This document shows, in pieces, positions 20,954-33,820 of a DNA stretch of 64,000 bases (position 1 is its first letter; each line of letters starts with the position of its first letter). Location of the stretch: positions 4,766,058 through 4,830,057 of the forward strand of contig NC_033637.1 in the NCBI RefSeq assembly GCF_001540865.1, written 5' to 3'. The notes below the pieces were generated by a model, which was not told the origin of the DNA, did no database searches, and worked only from the letters and a program-made list of their open reading frames with translations. The stretch is from Ananas comosus. Lineage: Eukaryota; Streptophyta; Magnoliopsida; Poales; Bromeliaceae. The translations under genes and the position numbers were made by a program.

Positions 20954-23900
20954 TCAAGAGCTATATTTCTTCAGATAAGCAATTACACCGAGGCACGCAA
21001 CGAGAGCAGCTCCTGCTGCAGCTCCGCTGTACGCTGCTGCCCACGCGTCCCTGTTTGCAAAGTCCAGCGCTCCCGATCCCCCTCTCCTTCGACCCTCTGC
21101 GCTGGAGTAGTCTAAATATAACTTTAAACACTGCACGCGAAAACAAAGAAAGTGGTAATCAGAGATTACGAAAGATTTCTGTGCACAAAACTTTTGCTGA
21201 CAATGATATAGACGGACTTGTTGTATGTATCGTCACTCGAAAATTCGAGATCGATATCTATATCTTGTTTTTGTTTGTCACCATCCATAAAATTAAAAAT
21301 TGGAGTTATATTTTAATGATAATGTAATCATGCCTTCAAACCAGCAAGTCTCGCATGGTCGACAGCTGCAGCGAGGTCGGTGTCTGACGAGAGAACGACT
21401 TTGTCGCAGTCCTCATCTTCATACTGCAAATGCAGGTGAACACAAAACAAATCAGAATGAGGAAGCTCTTTCACAAGAAAGAAGATGCTAAATCGATTGA
21501 ATTATTTTGAACATACCAAAATTTGCGGCAGGTTATTTCCGGTAATGTCACAGCCGAGTCTCTGAAGGATGCAAGTGATTAGAGGCGCCAAACTCTGCGT
21601 GTCTGTAATGAAAATCACGTTCATGATTGTCTTAAGATGCGGAGGAATCTAATAGACACATATTCATACAATATGGCCAAATATTGCAGAACAACAGAAC
21701 TGATTCTCAATTTGTCAACAATCATACTTTTTCTTTTTTTTTTTTGCAACTTATCTTGCTGTTGAACTTTCAGATGTAAACTGCCCCTCCACGATAGGAC
21801 GACGATGCACAATTCTGAATGATCAATGCACAGCTTCAAGAGAATGCTGCCTTAATTCAAAATTGTGCATCACGGTCATGTAGTGCAGGGTCAGTTTGCT
21901 CCTAAAAATTAGAAAAGGGCTAGACTAGCAAAAAGAAACCGAAAAAGAAGAGGAATTTTCTTTTCTTGTTTCCTGAAAACAACATCATGTTTTACTTGGG
22001 AAAAAACAAAATAGAAAAAGCAAAAGAAAATCGGCGTAGCAATCGTACCGCAGGTGAATCTATGCATCCTCCCTTTCTTATCCGCAAGCTTAAAGGTAAA
22101 GGCTGTAGTAGGCACACTCGAAGAAGGATAAGGGGAACCGGTGGTTTCTGTTCCTTCAGATGCCATTTTCATAGATGTTTCGCTGACGCGTTCAAAAATA
22201 AGAGTATAGGCTAAATCTAATATAGTAATAGCAAAGTAAAAAATTGTCCATGGTTTTTTATTAGAGAATTTAAATACCTCCTTGAATCATCCTCATCATC
22301 CAAGGGCCCCATGGCCATAGCTGAATCCCAGAACTTTTGAATCAAAGAAATTGCCGCCTCATTTCCTACTCCTCCGCGACTTTCGACCTTTTCAAGTGAC
22401 GACAGGGTTGTTAGAACACTGATAAAATTATAATAGGCGGAGAGTGAAGCTACATGTACCTTAGAAGGTCCTATAAAATATTGTTGACAAGTCAACATTT
22501 TCCGTGCGGTAGTTTAGTGATTAGCCTTACTTTTCGAACTTGATATCCATCTTAGGTGTCATGTGTAAAATCTGAAACTAAACAATCACTAATTGCCGCG
22601 TATTCAATTTTGACCTGACAACAACACTTTAGGAGACATTCTGAGGTGCACGTAATGTGGTCGGAAATGGTTATGCATGTAATGAATGTGAAGTGACTCA
22701 CTGTTGTTACAGCAGCATGAGTTATATCAATTACATCGACGACGGAAACTATATTCCCATCTGTATAGAGGAACAATCGATGTCAAAGATTCTTAAGAGG
22801 CTCTGAAACACATATTTACGGCGCTCGTTTATGCATTTACAAGTATTTGATTTATCATGGAACTGAAAGCATACCTCGATCCAGAACAGGAAGATGCAAA
22901 AACTTTCCATCTTGCATAGTACGAAGAGCATCGAGAATTGGAATATCCACTGTTCCACATTCAGGATTAGGAGTCATCACCTGGATGTGTAATTCGAACT
23001 GTGAAACATAACCAGCGTAATATTGCAGTAACTTGCTGAAAATGAATACAGGTAGACGCGCATAACAGTAAAATTATGGGTATCAAAACGAGAACTCAAA
23101 TGAAGTATGGCTGAAAATATTGGGACCTGAGACTGCTCTAACCATCATTGTCTCTATACGTCGATCTCATTCTTACAATAAAGGATTTGTCATAAAATTA
23201 TAAGATCGGTTTGCTGAGTCGAATAATTTACTTTCGTCATCCCATATTTCTTATCACCATTATTCAAAGCAAAATGATCAATAAGTGATTATGGTTTCAC
23301 ATAAAAACAAGGAAGTAAATCGCCAGATTCATACACTCATGCTTATTAAAAAAAGAAAAATGAAGTTGCTTGTCAGGTGACAAGGATTGCATACATACTT
23401 TCTCAACAGGGGTTAACTCCGGCGAAAGGTTTCTCGCAATAACACGCATTAGAATATCCCTTGAACTGAGATGGCAAAAAGCAGGAAAGGAAGAACACAG
23501 TTTATTACGATAGTTAATTAAACCAAAAAAAAAAAAAAAACAGTAACAGTAAATTGCATTTGACAAAGAATCGAAGGATCTCACGTTAAAATTCCATGCG
23601 GTTTAGTTCCGACTGTCACAATTGCGGAACTAATTTGAATTTCCAGCATCTTCTTTGTTGCAGTTAACACGGAATCGCCTGGTGAGACCGTGACAACCCT
23701 AGTATGTTATGCAATGTTTTAATGAGATAAATTTCACTTTTGTTCGACTACAATATGAAATAATTTAATTAAACTACCCTTATTCCATGTTGAGATATTA
23801 CCTACTTTGAATTCCCTTTGATGATGGTCGACAAAGAAGGCCTAAACATTTGCTCCCGAAGAGTTTCGATAAATGTATTGGGACCTGAACAGAAAACAAT

Positions 23901-26286
23901 GAAAGGAATTATATTAATTTATTTTCTTTTTCCTTATCTACGAGTTCGTTTGCTTGATAAAGTACAATGGATTATTACCGATTAACTACGGTCTACGGTA
24001 GAATGCAAATAAAAGAAAGAGACAAAAACTAAATCACATTGTATAATTGTCAACTATTGAAGATCCACAAACCAGAAACAGCAGTTCCCCAGTTTTTCTC
24101 CACCCCCTCAACAGCTGCCGCAATAGCTTTTCCTTTCTCAGAAGCCCTCTCCATCCTCGCAATTGCATCATATAGACATTTTGCTATGTCAAGAAGAGCG
24201 ATAACTTCTCCATTCTCCACAACCGGCAAATGCCTAAACTTGCCTGAAAATTTTGTTTTCAAAAAGAAAAATTGTAGCTAAATAGTCGGACTTTCATGGA
24301 ATTATATGAAATTAAGGCTACTAAATTTTCTTAAAATCCGTAGAAAACCTTGAACCATCTTTTGCAATGCTTCCACCGCCAGCGTGTTCGAAAGAACAAA
24401 AACAGGATTCCTCGTCATGACCTTAGAAACCGGTGTATCCTCGAGCCGCAGTTCACGTGCAATGACTCTTGTAGCCACATCCTTCAATCGAAGAACGATG
24501 AAACATAATTAGTACATAATGTACCGAGTACGTCGTAACAGTGAAGAAGAAGAGATATTAAATCTGTTGACCTTATCGGTCAGGATGCCGCAAAGCAACG
24601 CATTCGAGTCCGTCAGCAATGCGGCGTCAACTCTACGAGCAGCCATTCGTCGGCAGGCCTCGAGCACGGTTATATTCTCAGGCATTGTTAAGGCTTTCGA
24701 TAAACGCAGCCTCTTTACAGTTCTCTCGCTGCCGAGAGTCCTGGTACCAAGGAAATGAAACATTAATACAGCAGCAGAACTTCATGAATTAAACAGTCAA
24801 TGTGATTTGGTTTACATATCTTAGTTAAAGATCCACATCTCTTTACTCTTCTCTTTCAAGTGCACAACATTTATAGCAAGCCATTACAAATAAGCTACAA
24901 TTTAGCAAGAAGCTACACAGACATTAGAAGCACAACAATGTCTAATTGGAAACAGTAAAATCATGTAATTTTCATTTACAGTATACTGTTATCTCATATC
25001 AGATTTGTTACACAGGGTAAAATAAGAAAGGGACAAGCATGTCTACATTAAGCACAATACACATCAATTTCCGAAAATCGACCTAAGTTACAACTATATT
25101 ACAACATTACAAAGGAAATGTCACAATGTCATAAATGTTGCAAGCTCCAGCATGACATGGATGGAGAGAGTTATTGGCTTTTATACTAAGATTAGCCAAA
25201 TAAGAACAAAGTGAACCACTCTCCAACAAGGAAAAGTAACAAATTACACATCAAAGGGTCAATTATTGTACGCAAAAATCCCTACTATATCTCGATATTA
25301 CATGTAACTTTAGGGTTAATTGCACCATTGGTCTCTGCAACCCTTTAACCAAGTTTTCACTTGGCCCCTAACCTATAAATATTTGCAATTAGCTCCTACA
25401 ATTTTTAAATTGTTTTAGTTAAATTACACTGTGATAATACGTGGTGCTGACGCGACAATTTCAGTACTAATTATTGGACCTTTCAAATGAAACAACTTAG
25501 ATGAAACAACTAAGTCTCAATTGTAAAAATAAAAGGGTGAAATGCACATGGAATCCCTGAACTTTACCTTTTTTACGCAAAGAGGCATGTGATTCTGAAC
25601 TTTTAATTTTAGCAAATACAGTTTCTAAACTTTATCAGAAAGTTCAATGGTCTTTCTTCTCAAGTAAAGTTACTAATTACACAACTTTTTGGACCCCATA
25701 ATTCTATAAAGCATCATAATATAAAAAAATTTATTTTTCTACCCCAATTTTGATAATTAAGCCAAATTTCAATTTTTATCGATTTTTTCGCACGTTAGAA
25801 TACAAAAAAAAAAAAATGTTCGTGTTTTAAAGCTTTATAAAACTATATGCAAACCATACGAATGACTAGAACGATTACATAACTAAAAATTTAACTGGGG
25901 AGAGGGCCATGTTGAACTATTTGATAAAATTTAGAAGATATATTACCAAAATTAAAAGTTCACATGCCAAAATGCAAAATAGATAAAGTTCAGGGGCTCT
26001 CCATACATTTCCCCCAAAGTAAAATGATTAAAGTGGAGTTTGGTCCCCGCAATCCTACAATTAGGCCTCACTTCGCATCACGACGAGATTGAATTATATA
26101 TTTCTCCAAAAACGAAAGAGAGAGGGAGAAAGAGAGAGAGAGAAACAGAAATGGCGCGCACAGAGATCGGGACATAGACAGCTTCCGCGGGGTAGCGTCT
26201 CCGGCGCCGGCGGCACTCTCGATCAGCTTCGTCCCCGGCGAGCTGCCGGCCGAGGTGGCGCGCCGCGAGGATCCGCCGCTGTCCAT
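20954..26286 (-). CDS. CBSCBSPB: CBSCBSPB family protein: two CBS pairs, PB1 domain, C-terminal membrane anchor; 14 exons, 539 residues
   Basis: Predicted coding exons (minus strand): 26286-26162, 24740-24572, 24481-24349, 24243-24073, 23884-23806, 23698-23585, 23465-23399, 22980-22875, 22760-22702, 22387-22278, 22182-22049, 21602-21517, 21423-21334, 21130-20954. They join in one frame to 539 residues, close to plant relatives. The first CBS pair spans about residues 55-190 (RLSKALTMP, GKFRHLPVVENG); the second about 225-345 (GILTSRDILMR, GKFLHLPVLD, ITHAAVTT). PB1 is about 400-492 (FTFKLADKKGRMHRF, YEDEDCDKVV). A hydrophobic segment at about 512-533, before LKKYSS, looks like a tail anchor. 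CBS pairs usually bind adenosyl ligands and PB1 mediates protein pairing; the partner is unknown. Exon 1's donor has three same-phase options; CT|GTGCGC fits relatives best. Exon 5 must end before GTAGGT, because reading four bases on gives TAG. Intron 13 appears to be GC-AG (AAG|GCATGA). Confidence 0.93.
25310..26050. mobile_element. Foldback repeats in CBSCBSPB intron 1
   Basis: An inner foldback (about 25537-26016) has AATGCACATGGAATCCCTGA on the left and the inverse (TCAGGGGCTCTCCATACATT) on the right. Around it is a diverged element of the 'TAATTGCACCATTGGTC' type. Both lie wholly inside the predicted 1.4-kb first intron (24741-26161). Confidence 0.7.
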
Positions 26287-26358
26287 CTCGCGCCGCCCCC
26301 CGACTAGGCTGTCTTCCCCGCCGTAGAAATTAGGGTTCGTTGATTAATCCGGTTTTCA

Positions 26359-26402
<44 letters not shown>

Positions 26403-26480
26403 GCGTCGGAGGTTTCGCGGTTTTTTTTTTTTCCCCTCCCCTTTCTACGGAAAGGGAAGCTCCATTGGCCGCTAATTAAA
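26287..26480 (-). promoter_or_regulatory. CBSCBSPB leader with (CT)n tract and CCAAT motif
   Basis: Upstream of the start codon, the minus strand carries a long CT tract (26360-26401) and, further up, GGCCAATGG (around 26463-26471). The transcription start was not determined. Confidence 0.4.
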
Positions 26481-26616
26481 TTCCTTGTCTTAAATCTTAA
26501 TAATTAATTAAATCGTTAATTTTATAAACGATCTCGGAAAAATATCAAATAGTAAATATATTTCTATAAAATTAAATATATTTATCCAAAACTTTAATTT
26601 GTTATATATATATATA

Positions 26617-26649
<33 letters not shown>

Positions 26650-27059
26650 TGCTTCTGTAGTTTGATTGACCGTTAGTTGAACGCATAAAATTACTATTTT
26701 ATCTTTACAAAATTCATCAATGTAAAAGTTATCCTTTTTCTCTTTCCTCGCCTTCATCACCACTATACGTGCGGCGTATCTCATGACCGAAGGCTTTGCC
26801 TTTGACATACACAGCGACGGTAGTGTCGCCGTTGCCTTGGACAAAAAAATGTGTTTAGAAAGAAGACAAATTTAATATTAAAATACAAATTTTATACCAA
26901 TCATTTCTAGTGCAAATAGCAAAAATTGATGTTAGTATCCGAGATCCTAAGTTAAATCTAGTGTTGATTTACATTTACAGCTAAGTTTATTTTCTATTTA
27001 ATAAAAAATTAAGTTTATTTCTAAATATAAATAAATAAAGGGATAGTGTGATATCCATC

Positions 27060-27099
<40 letters not shown>

Positions 27100-27546
27100 T
27101 AAAGAATAAAAAGATTATTGAGCTCCACTTTAGCTACCATCATTGAGCAAATAGTGGGGAATAAAGAGCCGTGTTTAGCCATGGTGTTAAATTTAGATAT
27201 AACGAATATTGAGATAATTTTTAAAAAATTTTTGAAATAGCTTATTATTTCGAGATAGTCGTGTTTGGTTAATTTTAAAAATAGTAGAGACGGTGAAAGA
27301 AAGTGATAATTAAATTTAATATAAAATATTAATTTAATAAAAATAATTATTATCAAAATAATTTAATATAAATAATTTATTATAATATTTATTAAAAAAT
27401 AATTATTAAAAATTTTTTTTTCAAATTCTACTTCAACTTAAATTTAATAAAAATAATTTATTATAATACTTAAGCACAAATAATATATATTACAATAGTA
27501 TAATTAATAATTTTATAATAAAAATTATATATTATAATATATTGCA
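26481..27546. other. AT-rich intergenic DNA with TA microsatellites
   Basis: TA runs lie at about 26606-26651 and 27066-27095. No gene was recognised. Weak terminal-repeat-like motifs occur, but no complete element could be delimited. Confidence 0.5.
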
Positions 27547-28095
27547 GAGTCCGGCTACAATTCTATTTATAGATAGCGACACTTATTCCTATCAAGTCGT
27601 TTTGAATGATCGGAACTTCAAATTGATAATCGGCACCGTTGAAATTGATCTACACAATTAGAAATGTTTAGAAACCAAATTTTGTAAAATTTAAAAATTA
27701 TTATCAAGTTCATCTTAAGAGTTAAAAAATGAACAGTCATAAATGAATAACCTTCTTAAAATAGAGGTTAGACTTTCTCAATTCATAATCAGAGTTATCA
27801 AACATTATCTAAATAGTATAAAGAATTTTCTATCAAAAATTTAAGTAATTTGGATTGCTTTACACCGTTAAACAAGCAAACTGCTTATATAGGCCGTCAA
27901 AAATTGTCGATTTTACGACACTTTGATCACCATGTAAATAATTTTTAAAATTTATGAAATTTAGTTTCTAGATGTTTCAAATGCTCTAGATCAACTTCAA
28001 CGGCTCCGATCATCGATTCGGAATCTCTATCATCAAGAACAATTTGATAGGACAAGTGCTACTATCTTATTAATAGGATAATAGCCCTAGCCTAT
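27547..28095. mobile_element. Foldback MITE (long subfamily)
   Basis: It begins GAGTCCGGCTACAATTC and ends with the inverse-like TAGGATAATAGCCCTAGCC. The inner arms contain 'GATAATCGGCACCGTTGAA' and the inverse 'CAACGGCTCCGATCATCGA'. The ends are more diverged than in most copies. Confidence 0.7.
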
Positions 28096-28502
28096 ATTGC
28101 ATGTCTATATAATTTACTTTAATTTAATTTATAATATTAATAAAGTTTTGAATTTAACCTTGGAATAACACTATTCCAGCAAAGGGATGGAATAGTTTAT
28201 TACAAACTATTCTGGGATAACTGCAAATAACTAGATTTGAACGAAATATTTTATTCCGGCTAGCGAATACCTAGTTTGGCAGAATAATAGGGATAAGTTA
28301 TCTCCGCCTTATCCCCAAACCAAATAGAACCTTAAGTTTTTGAACAATAATGATTATTTATATAATTTAATATATTATAGGAGAATGAGGAAGTCCTAAA
28401 TTTGATTATTATTTTCTCTCATTTAATTAAATTCACATTATGGACCAATCAAAAGTCTCTGGTTCGAACATAAGGAAAGAAGTATTAAATATAAAAATAT
28501 AA

Positions 28503-28611
28503 GAGTAGAGCTACTATGCTATCGGAAGTATAGAGGATCTGATGCTTTCAACTTTTTGGTCCTTAAATCAGCCCATTTAAACGTTCTAAGTATGAATTCT
28601 AAAAATTTTTT
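28503..28611. mobile_element. MITE left end, truncated
   Basis: GAGCTACTATGCTATCGGAA, then TATAGAGGATCTGATGCTTT, matches the left end of the element at 37026. The matching right end is absent; a SINE body starts at about 28612. Confidence 0.7.
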
Positions 28612-28735
28612 TGCCCGCTTCGTTTTTTTTAGGAATAAACTTAGCTGAAAATGTGAATCAATTAGAATTCGAACTTGAGAACTCTGATACCAACTATTAA
28701 GCACCTTACCATTTGCGTTAGGTATAGTCGGTGAC
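28612..28735 (-). mobile_element. tRNA-derived SINE, family member 1
   Basis: On the minus strand a tRNA-like head (box-A-like AACGCAAATGGTAAGG, box-B-like AGTTCGAATTC) is followed by GATTCACATTTTCAGCTAAG and the tail CGAAGCGGGC. The body matches the copies at 39189 and 62700. The 3' end is short here. Confidence 0.7.
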
Positions 28736-31151
28736 TAGATGCATAGTCTATTTTTAAAAATCTACCCTATCTATAGATTCAAAAAATCCCTCTAAATTTA
28801 ACCTCTCCTCCACAGGCCAATATTTTACAGTAGTAATATTGTCAATCTTTTTTTAAAAAAATATTATTAAACCATTGCTTCATTTTTTTTCTTAAAAAAG
28901 GAAAACCTTTTTAGCAGACAACTAGTCCTTATGTCCTGACATAAGAATCTACTGCATGTCACGTTAATTTGTTGAAAGTTTTGGGCACATCATCCGGGCA
29001 ATGTAACTAAAGTCTACACATTGTATACATTGCTGTTAAATATAAAAGTATTTAAATACTATTCTTTATAAATTTAAATTTTTAGAGTATAATGGTTATT
29101 TTTTAATATTTAGCATAATATCAGAATATGAGGTACTAAGTTTAAGTCACGTCAAGCATCTAACATTATTAATTTTCTTTCATTTAATTTAAATCCACGT
29201 TATGGGCCTAGAGAAAATTCTCAAGTCCATACGTGAGCTTAACCTTTTATAGAAAATAACTATTATTTCGTATAATTTAATAAATGTGTATAGTAAAAAA
29301 AATATAATAAAAAGACATAAATTATATTTATCTTTATAAAACTTTTGTCTCCATAAACCGTTTTGCCAAATAAAATTTTTAAAAAATCCTAATACCAAAA
29401 GAAAGTGGTCAATTTATTATTATTCATCAGTAGGCTACTATACAATAGTACTTGTGTGCTCCTTTTTACTCTAATATATGGAGGAATAATTTCTATGTAT
29501 CACACTAGTGTACAGGCCACATGCATGCAACTTAGAACACATCTGTTCCAACATTTTGCACCACCAATAATTTTAGCTGGCTTTTGAGCAAAGCAACCAA
29601 AAGTTTATTCTACATTGGCACATCGGGACAACAAGTCAAATTGTACCAAAAAAGAAAAGAGAAGTAAAGCAATGACAAGAACTTAAAAGAACATTAAAGC
29701 AACTCAACCACTTACACCTGTTGGATGCATTTTAATCCAAAGGATACACCCCCACCCCCCNNNNNNNNNNNNNNNNNNNNNNNNNCCCCCCCCTTCTCTC
29801 TCTTAGTGGTCATTCGATCGATCTTTTAAAAAAATACGGTATCAAAGTTAATTCTAATCCTCCTATATACCTTCCACGAAGCCATAGATTCAATTCTGCA
29901 AAGTAGTTGGAGTGTTTTATAGGTCTCTTTCTTAGTTAAAACTATTCTCGATCACGTCATTCGCTGTTTGTTGGATCGATCTTTTGAAAAATATGGTATA
30001 ACAGAATTCTTATTATCTTTTCAATCAGCGTCCATGTGACATATGTAGCTCACAAGTAAGGGTTTTGCTGCTATTTTCGAACAGCAATAATATATCCGAT
30101 CGATTTGGTGGGTAACGATAATCAGCAACTTCACTCATGCATATATGTTAGCTTGATCCTGTACCGGCATAAATGGTGGAATGAGACTTGTGTTGTCCAC
30201 TTATGGGGACAAGAAATAACACCAAAGGGTGTCCTATTGTGGATCTGACTCAATCACTGGACCCAACCCTCAACCACCATTCTTTTCCACCCCTCACTTT
30301 CCTCTCCATGTCCTTCTCAAATAGGACAATCCATTAATTATAGAAGGATATGGAAATAAAGGGGTCATGGCCTTATGGGCATGATGATCATCATGTAAGT
30401 TCTAAGTTTTGAAGAGATACAAGTTGATAGGCCCCTCCTACCATATAGATACATTAATCATACACTAGGCTAATCAATAAGCTAATAAAATGTGCCATTT
30501 CATAAGAGATTTTTTTTTTCTTTTTTATTATATCTAAATGATGATTTTTGATTGGTCTAGTCCACATGTAGGTCATCCAAGCAGTTGGCTGGTAGATCCA
30601 TGGTTTTAGATTCAGTGGTTTTGTAAGAGTTCTTTGTTTTTCGCGTCATCGCATAAGATCGCAAAATAGCCTGAATAGTGAATCACATGTTTGAGTCAGC
30701 TGCATGTCTGATATTTCAAAATTTTAATTTTACTATCCAATCTTTCAATTTATATAATTAATTCGAGTCAATCGACGATATTTTGAATTTAAAAATTTAA
30801 GCTAATTACTTATTTTAATAAGCTTATTATTGCAAGAATTATATGAACTATGCTAATGAGACCTATAAAGATGAACACCAGATTCAAAATTCGAAGTCAA
30901 AATATTATTGACCGACTCAAATCAAATAAATTAAAAGGTGAATACTAAAATCAAAATTTTTAAAAATTAGAAAGCGAACTCAAAATGGTCCACAGTTTTA
31001 AAAAGTTCTATACATTTTCACCAAATAGATGTGTGGGACACTATTTACAGTATTCGAACTCGATGAATATCCAATCTGTTTAGATTCAGATCCATGGGCT
31101 ATAGCTCAATCTCAATCTAACTTGAACCCAGGTTTTGGACATGGTTTTAAG
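28736..31151. other. Gene-free stretch with an assembly gap
   Basis: AT-rich DNA with no supported gene. It contains a 25-base N gap (29761-29785) and a twice-repeated GGATCGATCTTTT phrase (about 29817 and 29973). A less AT-rich block of unknown nature lies at about 30130-30420. Confidence 0.5.
29761..29785. other. Assembly gap (25 N)
   Basis: A run of 25 Ns sits between C homopolymers on both sides (CCCCCC before and CCCCCCCC after), so the gap was probably caused by a poly-C tract. Single ambiguous bases also occur near 32036 and 40799. Confidence 0.98.
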
Positions 31152-31733
31152 TAGGGGTGTAAACGAGCCGAACACGAGCGAGTTGGGATCGGCTCGTGTT
31201 CGGCTCATTTTAACACGAGCTGGCTCGCTAAAGTATAGAGCCGAAAAATTCAGCTCGTGTTCGGCTCGTTTATTAACGAACCGAATACGAGCTGGCTCAC
31301 GAGCTGGCCAACGAACAATAAATTAAAAAAGATTGGATTAAATATATATAAAAATAAATTTATAAAATTCTTATCCATTAGACTTTGATCTAATAGTTGA
31401 AATTTTACATATAAATGAGTCTTTTTATAATTAAGCTCTCATTTATATTTTTATTTTACTAAAATTAAATAATAAAATATATATTATATATATTATTATT
31501 TATATATAAAAATATAAATTAATTAATTATATAAATATAAATATATGTATTCGAGCTGTTATCGAGCCGAACATGAGCGAGCTGCCCCAGCTCACGTTCG
31601 GCTCGTTTATTAAACGAGCTGAAAAATTCAGCTCGTGTTCGGCTCGTTTACTAACCGAGCGAGCCGATCTCGAGCTCATTCGAGTCCGAAACACGAGCTG
31701 GCTCGCGAACAGCGAGCTGGATTGCCACCCCTA
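31152..31733. mobile_element. hAT-like element with 8-bp target duplication
   Basis: It starts TAGGGGTGTAAACGAGCCGA and ends GATTGCCACCCCTA. The exact duplication GTTTTAAG flanks it (31144-31151 and 31734-31741). Both arms carry many GGCTCGTGTTCGGCTCG repeats around an AT-rich core. No transposase. Confidence 0.92.
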
Positions 31734-32838
31734 GTTTTAAGTACACGAACTACATTAATGATGGGTCATGGGTATCTGATCCAAATCTCATAATTGAGCT
31801 ATCATTCTTTAAGTATGGAATTCAAAGGTAATGATTCTAGTTTGAGTTTATAGGATTGTTAGGGTCCATTGAAAGCCATAATTACATGTTGTGTTCAAAC
31901 AAGTTAGGAATTTAATTAGGATTCTGTCCCTACCCCAACAACTAAATTATGAACTGCTTGACTCTACTTTCTTCTTCTTTTTTTTCTTTTTTTTTTTCTT
32001 TTTCTTTTTTCCACTTTCAGTAGAGCCTATGACAANAAAGCTTTTGAGCCTCAAAAGTAAAAACTTTACGCCTCATTTGGTATTGATGTGGTTTTTTTTT
32101 TTTTTTTTTAATATATTTACATATTTTTTAAATAGAACTTTACATGACATAACTTTCGAAGAAATTATGGAATGTTTGTAAATGTTTATATCAAAAATAT
32201 ATATTTGGCAATAACTTGAAAATAAGATTTTTTATTTTCTCTCTCACTTTCATGATTTTTTAGAATAAACTTTCTGTCATGACTTGTATGGAGTAATTGC
32301 AAGCTTGTTGAAGGTACTAACAAGATGCAAGTCATTCTGTCGATATATCAAATCATAGGATTAGCATTTAAAGAATTATTTTTTTTAAAATAATGATACC
32401 AAACAAGGCCTTATATTGGTATTTCTGATTTACGACAAAAAAATACTTTTGACGATATATTAAGATGAAAAATATTAAATCTACAATCCAAAAAAGGATG
32501 GTAATTTTGGCATGCAGTGTTTATAAACTCCTTTTCGATTTTTAGTTCATATAAAAAAAAGTGTAAAGGGGCTACTATACTCATAAGAGTGTAATAGCCG
32601 GACTCACAAGTTTACTATCTGAACTTTCAATTTATTTGATGTAAGTTAGTTAACGATATTTTAATTTCAAAATTCGAGCTAATTTTTTATTTTAATAAAT
32701 TTACAATTACAAGAATTACATAAAGTATACTAATCAAGCTTATAAAAAAAATAATATATTCAAAATTTAAAATCAAAATATCATTGACCGACTCAAAATT
32801 TTAAAAGATTTGAATAGTTGATTCAAAGCAGTCGAAAT
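31734..32838. other. Gene-free AT-rich DNA
   Basis: Contains T-rich tracts (about 31975-32010 and 32092-32110) and a short MITE-like fragment near 32570-32605 (GGGGCTACTATACTC ... AATAGCCGGACTC) that has lost its interior. Nothing else was recognised. Confidence 0.5.
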
Positions 32839-33309
32839 TAGATATGTCAACGGGTCAGATTTGGGTTTGGGTTTTTAAAAATCCGAACCCGAACCTGAAC
32901 CCGATAACCAAATTAAAACCCGTATCCGGATCCAAATCCGGCGGGTTTTAAAAATCCATACCCATCCGTACCCAACCAAAAATCTGAAACTCGAATCCGG
33001 ATCCGAACCCGGTGGGTTTTAAAAATCCATACCGTTGAATGAAGATCTAGAGATAAAAATTATTAAATATTTTATATATTATATGAATAAATAAAAATAA
33101 ATTACGTATATATATAATTTATTTGGGTTTGGGTTCGGGTTCTGGTTTGGATCGGGTAAATACGAAATCCATATCCGTATCCATATCCGTCGGATATTTA
33201 TTTTCTATACCCATAACCGAATCCATATCCGTTCAGCTCGGATAAATCCGTCCCGTTTGAATTCGGATTTGGATAATATTTTGGGTGTTCATACCCATTG
33301 ACATCCCTA
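32839..33309. mobile_element. hAT-like element with imperfect 8-bp duplication
   Basis: It starts TAGATATGTCAACGGGTC and ends ACCCATTGACATCCCTA. The flanks GTCGAAAT and GTCGATAC match at 6 of 8 bases. The arms contain repeated 'GGGTTTGGGTT' and 'AACCCGAACC' motifs. It ends about 300 bases upstream of the first DUF3339 start codon, so it may contribute to that promoter. Confidence 0.75.
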
Positions 33310-33440
33310 GTCGATACTCAGGTAGCGCTTGGTGGATCACAACACTAAATTCTAGAGCACGGGCAAAAGATCCGACCCGTTCCCCCAATCTCCCGTTTTT
33401 TCCCTCCATTATCCCCTCCCACTCCCCTCTCCTCCACTCC

Positions 33441-33450
33441 TTAAATAGAT
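33441..33450 (+). promoter_or_regulatory. Possible TATA box of the first DUF3339 gene
   Basis: TTAAATAGAT lies about 165 bases upstream of the ATG at 33608, after a C-rich stretch. It is a weak match to the TATA consensus. Confidence 0.35.
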
Positions 33451-33607
33451 AGAAACACACTTTATGTGAGTGATCAAGAACAAAGCAAATTAAGCTCTCT
33501 CTCTCTTTGGATCACTCCGAGCTCCGGCACCGGCGAAGAAGAAGGAGAAGGAGAAGGAGAAGGAGAAGAGAATTATCGTTCGAACGGTCGGATACTTGTC
33601 GACGGAG

Positions 33608-33820
33608 ATGTCAGACTGGGGGCCGGTGTTCATCGCGCTGGTGCTGTTCATCCTGCTGTCCCCGGGGCTGCTCTTCCAGATCCCCGGGAAGTCCCGGATC
33701 GTCGAGTTCGGCAACTTCCAGACCAGCGGCGTCTCCATCGTCGTCCACGCCCTCATCTTCTTCGCCCTCCTCGCCATCTTCATCATCGCCATCGGCGTCC
33801 ACATGTTCCTCGGCACGTGA
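33608..33820 (+). CDS. DUF3339 small membrane protein A, 70 residues
   Basis: A plant-specific DUF3339 protein of unknown function. The family hallmark start MSDWGPVFIALVLF and LLSPGLLFQIPGKSR are present, followed by VEFGNFQTSGVSIVVHALIF. Two hydrophobic segments (about 7-27 and 45-66) predict a two-helix membrane protein. The whole family is only about 68-73 residues, so this is full length. The ATG at 33608 is chosen because relatives start at M(S/A)DWGP. The coding sequence is strongly GC-rich at third positions, unlike its AT-rich surroundings and unlike the paralogue at 43.5 kb. The longer frames over it in other phases are shadows. Confidence 0.9.
   Translation: MSDWGPVFIALVLFILLSPGLLFQIPGKSRIVEFGNFQTSGVSIVVHALIFFALLAIFIIAIGVHMFLGT

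Noticed and set aside
28140..28330. Possible Tourist- or Stowaway-like MITE
   Set aside because: The text resembles repeat ends (CCTTATCCCCAAACCAAATA), but no matching inverted end or target duplication was found.
28660..28735. Possible tRNA gene
   Set aside because: Box A and box B motifs are present, but the sequence does not fold into a full cloverleaf and continues into a repeated SINE body.
30130..30420. Possible microRNA precursor in a less AT-rich block
   Set aside because: No long stem with a recognisable mature microRNA sequence could be seen by eye.
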